Below, in pieces: positions 9,601 through 13,302 of a DNA stretch of 13,302 nt. A program made the position numbers and the translations under genes. This DNA is from Phoronis ovalis (Eukaryota > Phoronida > Phoronidae). The stretch is from assembly GCA_028565635.1 (NCBI GenBank), contig JAOXYB010038973.1, positions 1 through 13,302 on the forward strand, written 5' to 3'. The notes beneath the pieces are model-generated. The model made no database searches. It was given only the letters and a program-made list of their open reading frames with translations, and was not told where the DNA came from. Each line of letters opens with the position of its first letter. The first letter of the stretch is position 1.

Positions 9601-11328
9601 CAGCTACAACCTCTCTTGATGCAGTCACTGTTAACGATCTTAATTCTTCCAAGACCTGAATTCTATAATCTAATGAAGCACCATCTGTTATGTTGTTTTT
9701 ATCAAAAACAGTAATATTTAAGTTAAAGATTCCTGCAGTACCATAAATATGGCTTATAGTTACTGCAGTTGTCATTTGAGTTGTATTCAGTTCTGTAACA
9801 AATTCTTGAAAAAAGTCTCCAAAATCAACAAGAACAACAATATTTGAAAATGGCATTGCATCAAAGGAAATACTGAAATTTAAAAAGCTTCCCACTTTAG
9901 CTGCTAATGGAATTTTGTCAAGTTGTAAGTTATGTACATGCGCAAAATTCAATATTTGTACAACCAAACTTGTTGTTTCATAGCTGATATCATTAGAAGC
10001 ATTTAGTGAGATATTAAAAATGCCACTGGATTGAAAAACCTGAGTAAAATTGGATGAAGCATATTTAAATGTTGCCCCAGGTTCTACGCTCCAAGTATAT
10101 GCGACATTAGAACCTGTACTGTGAACAGCTATAAATGTCTCAATTTTTCCATGTTTAGATGATTCACTGGTTAATCTTTGAATAGCAAGTCCACTTATCC
10201 CTTGCTGTGAAATGATGTCAAAAATTAATTTTTCAGAAAAAAGTTGGTTCCAAACAAATATTATCAAAGTTTGAGGATTGGTATTATAATTGAACTGCAC
10301 TTTTTTGAAACTAAACCTTTTTCTATTGCTTAAATTGTCACATGTTATTAAATGCTGCAAAAATGGTGGACACATCACTTGAAATGTAGAACTAACATTG
10401 TCACTGCTCCAGTTAGCCTTGACATTATTTCCCTTTGAAATTTTAATGGCAAATACAGTATCTATCTTAGATTCAACAACAATGGTTCCATTGGAATTTT
10501 CTGACAAAGGACTAGCAAGTAAAGTAGGATGAATCAATGTCAAGCCTTTAATAGGTTCCAATTTGTTGACATTGCAAGAAACAGATTGTGATGACAAAGT
10601 ATTTATTACAGTTGCTTCATACATAAAAGAATCTGTTTCCCAAGGCATTGTTGATAAACTTTCTGGTATTTGAAGAATAACAGGTTGACTGTATCCTGCT
10701 CTTACATTACAAACAGAATGATCCTTCCATTGCATAAGATTTATATCAGTCAGCACAGTTTCGATGTTTGTCCAATCTACTATGTTCATAAACATCATAC
10801 TCTGCTTCCAATCACTATCATTATTCAAAATGCATTTTATCACATCATCACCGGTGTATTCTATTCCAATGAAATCATTTGGCTTCACTTGGATCTTTTC
10901 CTGTAAATTTACACGATAATATTTTTCACTGCTCTCAGATGGTATTTCCACAACTGTTTCCCCAACAAGCATATACTGAGGTGGATTATTTGTGTGTCGC
11001 CACACACCTGTAGATGTTGTAGAGGTACATTTGCCAGTTGGTGCCTTATTACAAGAGCAAGCTTGAAAATGGGTAAGGCAACCATACATTATGGGGCAGT
11101 AATGGGAAGCTGAGTTACATACTATGGGTACCTGGTTGTTACAAGTCACAGGATTTCCAGAACATGCTGCAAATGGTGTTGGATGATGATTGCATCCTGG
11201 AGGGATTTGATGTTCTCCATTTTGACAAGATGGACGATACACCTGTAAATGGATTTGCTGTGTAGATGTTTGAGCTGTTGTTACGAAATCCCACCACTGT
11301 ATATATCCTTCATGTTGAAACCATAAAC
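478..11328 (-). CDS. PKD1: Polycystin-1 (PKD1-type) gene, partial, eight exons joined
   Basis: This is a large membrane receptor/channel-like protein, partial at both ends. Proposed exons, 5' to 3': 11328-6056, 5543-5379, 5140-4667, 4091-3940, 3395-3089, 2829-1853, 1483-1228, 673-478. All junctions are GT-AG, and the phases match across introns (0,0,0,2,0,2,0, then 1 at the last donor). The total is 7800 bp, or 2599 complete codons. Domain order is Cys-rich module, 15 PKD repeats, REJ, GAIN/GPS, TM1, start of PLAT, which is the polycystin-1 order. REJ-only or PKD-poor relatives (PKDREJ, PKD1L2, PKD1L3) are less likely because the PKD array is full length. By family knowledge it acts at the plasma membrane or cilium with a PKD2-type channel. 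Human PKD1 is about 4300 residues, so roughly 60% is present. The LRR/WSC/lectin region and TM2-11 are not in the window. The symbol reflects family and architecture; species-level orthology was not tested. Confidence 0.93.
590..649 (-). other. First transmembrane segment (TM1)
   Basis: Twenty uncharged residues (VVIITVSVVAGIYLIVVIIA) are preceded by the acidic LDENP and followed by RRWD. The orientation is N-terminus outside and PLAT inside, as in all polycystin-1 proteins. Confidence 0.9.
674..1227 (-). other. Intron between GPS and TM1 exons (554 bp)
   Basis: A phase 0 intron separates the GPS exon from the TM1 exon. About a third of it is a two-copy tandem duplication (listed separately). 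The remainder is AT-rich with no coding signal on either strand. Confidence 0.8.
833..1034. repeat. Two-copy tandem duplication, about 95-107 bp units
   Basis: The units are 833-927 and 928-1034. Both start CCAGTCAGCC, share GACCTGTACTTACCCTGTACC and AATATGAAG, and end CTGAAG. The second copy carries an extra GACCTGTATTTT. Copies are clearly diverged by substitutions and small indels, so the duplication is not very recent. Confidence 0.85.
1228..1483 (-). CDS. PKD1: Polycystin-1 exon with the GPS cleavage motif
   Basis: The acceptor TGTTTTAG| precedes 1483 (starting at codon position 3, completing AGA/Arg) and the donor AAG|GTATAT follows 1228 (phase 0). The product SFDADALYYLTITN to NAIDFTDLK is the C-terminal GAIN strands plus a complete GPS: Cys, then W, then GC, then C-x-C-NHLTSFG. 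All four expected GPS cysteines and the tryptophan are present, so autoproteolysis looks competent. The segment after the cut (TSFGASVLVPPNAIDF) leads directly to TM1 in the next exon. Confidence 0.94.
1285..1290 (-). other. GPS autoproteolysis site, HL|T
   Basis: The codons TTG (Leu, 1290-1288) and ACA (Thr, 1287-1285) form the scissile bond in CNHL|TSFG. Known GAIN-domain chemistry is His-activated nucleophilic attack by the Thr or Ser hydroxyl, leaving the two fragments non-covalently attached. All three key residues (H, L, T) are intact. Confidence 0.9.
1484..1852 (-). other. Intron within the GAIN domain (369 bp)
   Basis: A phase 2 intron with donor GTAGGT and acceptor TGTTTTAG. It contains a perfect 17-bp tandem pair (listed separately) and otherwise nothing recognisable. 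Confidence 0.85.
1541..1574. repeat. Perfect 17-bp tandem pair
   Basis: ATCACTGACAATAGACG occurs twice in direct tandem (1541-1557 and 1558-1574), followed by a partial third start (GTCAC). It is intronic and probably a simple slippage duplication. Confidence 0.9.
1853..2829 (-). CDS. PKD1: Polycystin-1 exon, GAIN domain body (325 codons plus 2 bases)
   Basis: The acceptor TATGTTTCAG| precedes 2829 (phase 0) and the donor CAGAG|GTAGGT follows 1853 (phase 2). The product begins LYARELQDYEDQF. It includes the helical part (NITEALKLYAAEG, LMSTIVNMIEAV), then the beta-rich part with RVTDEDPIMLNISG, TGKRSFGSEI, NRNPYTWGYDINGQITSRVASLSF and LADEDRIRIVIS. The last three match the polycystin-1 pattern NPF..GY..N..VSTKVASM.F...LASERAI (recalled). 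It ends at YTIFVDQ, entering the last GAIN strands before the GPS. The ATG at 2838 that an ORF finder would choose is in the intron. Confidence 0.92.
3089..3395 (-). CDS. PKD1: Polycystin-1 exon, REJ-to-GAIN linker (helical)
   Basis: The acceptor CTATTTCAG| precedes 3395 and the donor ACA|GTAAGT follows 3089. The exon starts at codon position 3 and ends in phase 0. The product, TLQIENPLPAVNQTKTAY to VAFMLEKLT, is rich in amphipathic helix (LLEKTEQELKLLIKK, LLQYSIALLLQLNNE, LMRILIRNAITATVNRL). It fits the helical GAIN subdomain A region that follows REJ in polycystin-1, where the vertebrate protein has a comparable EYSLALVTVLNEYERAL stretch (recalled). A hydrophobic open stretch upstream of 3395 (to 3550) is intron read-through, not a signal peptide. 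Confidence 0.9.
3396..3939 (-). other. Intron between end of REJ and helical linker (544 bp)
   Basis: A phase 2 intron, donor GTTTGT, acceptor CTATTTCAG. It contains fortuitous minus-strand open stretches (within 3396-3550 and 3622-3861) with hydrophobic, low-complexity translations and no domain similarity. No repeats of note. Confidence 0.8.
3940..4091 (-). CDS. PKD1: Polycystin-1 exon, end of REJ (50 codons plus 2 bases)
   Basis: The acceptor GTTAACAG| precedes 4091 (phase 0) and the donor AATAG|GTTTGT follows 3940, leaving two bases (phase 2). The product begins SDGEETYVLYYG and contains the strand RLIVIVEDPLGARSLGLN, typical of the last REJ/FNIII-like unit (VVVQDQLGA in vertebrates, recalled). 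The donor GTTTGT is the weakest of the set, but phase 2 is exactly what the next exon needs (AG + C gives Ser). The coding start is at 4091; the first GTG in frame, at 4070, is not an initiation site. Confidence 0.88.
4092..4666 (-). other. Intron within the REJ module (575 bp)
   Basis: A phase 0 intron, donor GTAAGT, acceptor GTTAACAG. A 71-codon plus-strand open stretch at 4225-4440 lies here, but its translation has no recognisable domain and no support as a gene. Nothing else is seen. Confidence 0.8.
4667..5140 (-). CDS. PKD1: Polycystin-1 exon, central REJ segment (158 codons)
   Basis: The acceptor ACTTTTAG| precedes 5140 and the donor GCG|GTAAGT follows 4667; both are phase 0. The product begins VIVLPERTPDVKIECFSC and ends LKYEISA. 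It carries the paired cysteines of ECFSC, a TTTGSKKKNLVIKKGTL strand, HAYTFKLTV, the near-invariant NPPPYGGFC loop and a VSCYNWLDDD segment. In vertebrate PKD1 the equivalents are ECVSC, YTFTLTV, RPPLGGSC and ECTGWHD (recalled, not aligned). The frame stays open past the donor into the intron, but that extra sequence is not REJ-like. Confidence 0.92.
5379..5543 (-). CDS. PKD1: Polycystin-1 exon, REJ segment (55 codons)
   Basis: The acceptor ATGTCAG| precedes 5543 and the donor AAG|GTAATT follows 5379. Both ends are phase 0. The product runs SNFTTTVSPVNDRCF to NTTAIQK and contains the REJ strand REYTFLLTLGSSG. Joined to the giant exon it continues ...SSTEL/SNFTTT... with no frame change. Open reading upstream of 5543 (the FLLFLSSCQ part) is intronic polypyrimidine sequence and not coding. 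The exon is small, but its placement and sequence fit the REJ stretch between the LDGGQSYDP region and IECFSC. Confidence 0.88.
5544..6055 (-). other. Intron after the giant exon (512 bp)
   Basis: A phase 0 intron with donor GTGAGT and acceptor ATGTCAG preceded by a T-rich tract (TATTATTTTTGTCC). AT-rich and without recognisable genes or repeats. Confidence 0.85.
6056..11328 (-). CDS. PKD1: Giant exon: Cys-rich module, 15 PKD repeats, start of REJ
   Basis: This single 5273-bp exon is open throughout. Numbering residues from the V codon at 11242: 1-75 is Cys-rich, about 80-229 is a linker domain, 230-1572 holds fifteen PKD repeats of 83-118 residues, and from 1573 the REJ module starts (CEQPVVEI), with a motif reading LVLDGGQSYDPDD at 1701-1713. 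The donor is TTG|GTGAGT, phase 0, at 6056/6055. For the 5' end I chose the acceptor CTGTAG| before 11328. The frame stays open for 28 codons upstream of 11242, contains WFQHEG and QWWDF, and runs into LQVYRPSC, which resembles the LQVYR of vertebrate PKD1. A nearer acceptor, TTTACAG|GTG at 11243/11242, is the alternative. No start Met or signal peptide is present, so this is an internal exon. NxS/T sequons are very frequent, as expected for an extracellular region. Confidence 0.9.
6527..10555 (-). other. Array of 15 PKD (Ig-like) repeats
   Basis: Approximate repeat spans on the window: 10555-10202, 10201-9947, 9946-9644, 9643-9383, 9382-9134, 9133-8861, 8860-8597, 8596-8342, 8341-8087, 8086-7817, 7816-7550, 7549-7295, 7294-7043, 7042-6779, 6778-6527. 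Each has a central W-x-F/I strand followed by a G-x-[YF]-x-[VI] strand and an [AS]-N-x-[VI]-S turn (for example ASNLVS, ASNAVS, VQNKISS). The best WDFGDG-like cores are repeat 4 (WNFADG), 8 (WNFGD), 12 (WKFSDD) and 15 (WKFSDG). Repeat 3 has VDFGD. Repeats 1, 5, 7, 10, 11 and 14 have lost most of the core motif but keep repeat length and flanking strands. In polycystin-1 these beta-sandwich modules give the ectodomain adhesion and force resistance. Confidence 0.92.
11018..11242 (-). other. Cys-rich module at the LDL-A-like position
   Basis: Ten cysteines occur in about 75 residues (6, 17, 27, 34, 42, 49, 55, 62, 64, 72, counting from the V codon at 11242). The stretch around YCPIMYGCLTHFQACSC sits where vertebrate PKD1 carries its LDL-A-related module and shares a C-P-x4-C-L-x4-[AS]-C spacing with it. 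The acidic calcium-binding signature of a true LDL-A repeat (C-x3-SDE) is absent. It is therefore either a degenerate LDL-A relative or an unrelated disulfide knot. Most of these cysteines should be disulfide-bonded in the secretory pathway. Confidence 0.55.
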
Positions 11329-12348
11329 CTACAGTTTAAATATTAATACTTGTAAAGATTTTTAGTCTAACTGATACCTTTTTAAAAATTCAAATTTTAA
11401 ATGATTCTGCATTTTAATTAACACACTTATCTACATACTACATGTATCATTTCAGTAAATGTATTTGTCCCTTTTTCCCTCACTTTGAACTTCATAAAAT
11501 AAAGGAAATGTGGCATTTGAATACTGTATAAATAACGTTTTGGTTTTAAAAAATTACTGATTTTGCAACAGCATTTGTTAAAAGATAAACTAAAATTGGA
11601 TATTTCGTCCTTTCGAAAAAGCATTAGAAAGGAAATATCTTTATTGTTACGTTGAAATGTTAGTATTTGTCATCAAATGAAATAACAATGTAAACATACT
11701 AGGCTATAGGTGTTCTAAACAGCATGTAATGTTTTTTTTATGAAAATCAAAATTTATTTATTGCATTTGATTCAATACTGTAGAATGCAGTCAATAATAG
11801 CGCAAATCTTAATTCGAAAAAAAATGCTCTACTTCATGTGCAGCCACATGTAACAGCACCGGTAAGTGGTTTAAAGTTATGAGTTTTTACGATTTTTTTA
11901 GATCATACTTGACAAGTTATTAATAAACTAAAAAGTATTAAATGTGACTTAGAACACAAATAGCACAAGAAGTAAAAATTGATTGCAAGATGCTCATTAT
12001 ATAGAACTGCATTATATTACCACTTTTTAGCAGGAGATAGTATAGTGCTTTTTGGGGATTTGGTTTTAGAACATATATAATACATTTTAGCCTGTCAGAT
12101 TATAGACTGGAATACATTAGGTGTAGTTATTTTGGAATTAAAAATACAAAATTTAGAACATCTATAGCCCCATGGTTAAAAAATCAACGCTGAACATATT
12201 GTTATGCAGGCACTGAACATAGGTAAGTTGCAGCTAAGATGCGATGGAATCCTTCAGAAGAGTTAATTACGAAGTCCACCAGCGGTTTTGGTTCGGACAT
12301 AAAATTTACAGGAGTTGTTGATGCGAGGGGGGTGCTCAAAAATTAGAT

Positions 12349-12471
12349 ATGTCAGACTAATGGGATGTCAAACTAATGAGATGTCGGACTAATGGGATGT
12401 CGGACTAGTGGGATGTCAAACTAGTGGAATGTCGGACTAATGAGATGTCGGACTAATGGGATGTCGGACTA
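12349..12471. repeat. Minisatellite, 16-bp unit, about 7.7 copies
   Basis: The unit is ATGTCGGACTAATGGG. Units start at 12349, 12365, 12381, 12397, 12413, 12429, 12445 and a partial at 12461. The variation is confined to a few positions: GG/AA/AG after GTC, A/G in ACTARTG, and the last two bases. Spacing is exactly 16 bp with no indels. Confidence 0.95.
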
Positions 12472-12958
12472 TCGATACGCAGTAATCTCTGCACATTAAC
12501 ATCCGTATACATGCTAAAGAATGCAATAAAAGTATTAAAAAAATATTAATTAAATATTAAATACCACTTTTGCTAGGGTACTTTTTAAAATTAAATGTCG
12601 AAGTATATAAACTAAAATATCATGTAGATTCGTACCCCATTTCCTTGACGGGAAATCCAACAAACATTGTTAAATTTCTGGACTGCTCTAAATATGTATA
12701 GTACTCGGTGTAGTTGGGGGTAGTGTCCCCCCCATGGACCTGAAGTGACCCGACACAGAACATAATGTATTGTGAGATATGATCTCTAAACGATCACAAT
12801 TTGGTATAAGAGAACATTTTTGTAAAGTTTATTTATGAGTGTAAACACGTTCAATCCGGATTTTAGAATTCCGGTGGCATATCCCCACTCAAATCAAGAC
12901 TAATCACTCAATAAAAGTAACATTAATAGGAACATTAATCAACCTTAATCATGACTAT

Positions 12959-12978
12959 ACACATTTATCTTTACATTG

Positions 12979-13024
<46 letters not shown>

Positions 13025-13039
13025 CAAAGATAAATGTGT
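12959..13039. repeat. Short inverted repeat flanking the (AC)21 tract
   Basis: ACACATTTATCTTT at 12959-12972 and GCT at 12978-12980 pair with AGC and AAAGATAAATGTGT in 13023-13039. The left side carries an extra ACATT. The right half overlaps the first four bases of the right 60-bp arm, so two hairpins compete for the same bases. Confidence 0.85.
12981..13022. repeat. (AC)21 microsatellite
   Basis: Twenty-one uninterrupted AC units lie inside the centre of the inverted repeat, bounded by GCT on the left and AGC on the right. Such tracts are common in animal introns and are usually polymorphic. Confidence 0.98.
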
Positions 13040-13302
13040 TTACACTCATAAATAAACTTTACAAAAATGTACTCTTATACCAAATTGTGATCGTTCCTTG
13101 AGGCACGTTCACAGTTGGCAGTATATAAGGATTTGTTCCAGGACGATATTCATTAAAAACATCTGATCGTACGGAAATGATATGTAGGTAGGAAATCATT
13201 ATGCTCTCGTGCTTAATAATAATTGACTGATGCAATAATGAATTTGAAAAACAAAGCCCACAGAGCCTATTTTAAATTAAAACAAATATTATCTTCTAAC
13301 AA

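Larger units (their letters stand above)
12789..13095. repeat. 60-bp inverted repeats around a 187-bp centre
   Basis: The left arm 12789-12848 and right arm 13036-13095 are reverse complements with a single mismatch in 60 positions (AGAACAT against AGTACAT). The centre holds an (AC)21 tract and a shorter nested inverted repeat. I see no convincing target-site duplication: the left flank is GATCTCTA and the right flank is CCTTGAGG. It could be a foldback or MITE-like element, or a palindromic duplication. Confidence 0.93.
11329..13302 (-). other. Probable large upstream intron (at least 1974 bp), no exon seen
   Basis: This is AT-rich sequence upstream of the giant exon in gene order. No open frame on either strand encodes a recognisable polycystin module (LRR, WSC, C-type lectin) or any other protein. 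The 65-codon frame at 11427-11624 looks random. The region contains a minisatellite, a microsatellite and a large inverted repeat, all listed separately, which suits intronic or mobile-element-derived DNA. Confidence 0.7.

Noticed and set aside
6056-11242. A complete bacterial-type PKD-repeat surface protein starting at the GTG at 11242
   Set aside because: The protein continues in frame across spliced exons into REJ, GPS and TM1, which is an animal polycystin architecture. The GTG lies inside an open frame with conserved residues upstream and no ribosome binding site context.
11427-11624. Minus-strand frame of 65 codons upstream of the giant exon
   Set aside because: The translation is AT-driven (F, K, N, S rich) with no polycystin or other domain, and no credible splice sites tie it to the gene.
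12349-12471. CRISPR-like array
   Set aside because: The units are directly adjacent 16-mers with no unique spacers, in a eukaryotic intron.
12787-13097. Tc1/mariner-type element with a TA target-site duplication
   Set aside because: TA occurs on the left (12787-12788) but is not mirrored on the right (flank CCTTGAGG), and no transposase frame is present.

Overview
The window is animal (metazoan) nuclear DNA. It is AT-rich, its coding blocks are separated by GT-AG introns of roughly 240-575 bp, and it contains a microsatellite, a minisatellite and a long inverted repeat. All recognisable coding sequence lies on the minus strand and belongs to one gene, a polycystin-1 (PKD1-type) receptor/channel-like protein. 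The species cannot be fixed from sequence alone. The divergence from vertebrate PKD1 together with conserved domain order suggests an invertebrate, for example a mollusc or an invertebrate deuterostome (low confidence).

Read from right to left (5' to 3' of the gene): 11329-13302 appears to be part of a large intron with no recognisable exon. It holds a 16-bp-unit minisatellite, (AC)21 and a pair of 60-bp inverted repeats. One giant exon (about 6056-11328, 5273 bp) encodes a Cys-rich module, 15 consecutive PKD (Ig-like) repeats and the first part of the REJ module. Seven smaller exons follow: 5379-5543, 4667-5140, 3940-4091 (rest of REJ), 3089-3395, 1853-2829, 1228-1483 (helical linker and GAIN region ending in a GPS autoproteolysis site), and 478-673 (first transmembrane segment and the start of the PLAT domain). 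Splice phases agree at every junction, giving 7800 bp and 2599 complete codons, with the reading frame open across all seven joins.

Both ends of the gene are outside the window. The N-terminal region (in vertebrate PKD1: LRRs, WSC, first PKD repeat, C-type lectin) would lie beyond 13302. The rest of PLAT, the remaining ten membrane segments and the C-terminal tail would lie to the left of position 1. In this family the large ectodomain is thought to act in adhesion and mechanosensing, the GAIN/GPS cleaves itself to leave a tethered N-terminal fragment, and the membrane part partners with a PKD2-type TRP channel, often in cilia. Comparisons with human PKD1 here are from memory and not from an alignment run.

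I found no undescribed system. The points most worth a second look are the giant intron-free PKD-array exon, the apparent one-to-one match of its repeats to vertebrate PKD1, the preserved GPS and tethered-agonist motif, a hidden 5' extension of the giant exon, and the repeats in the introns.
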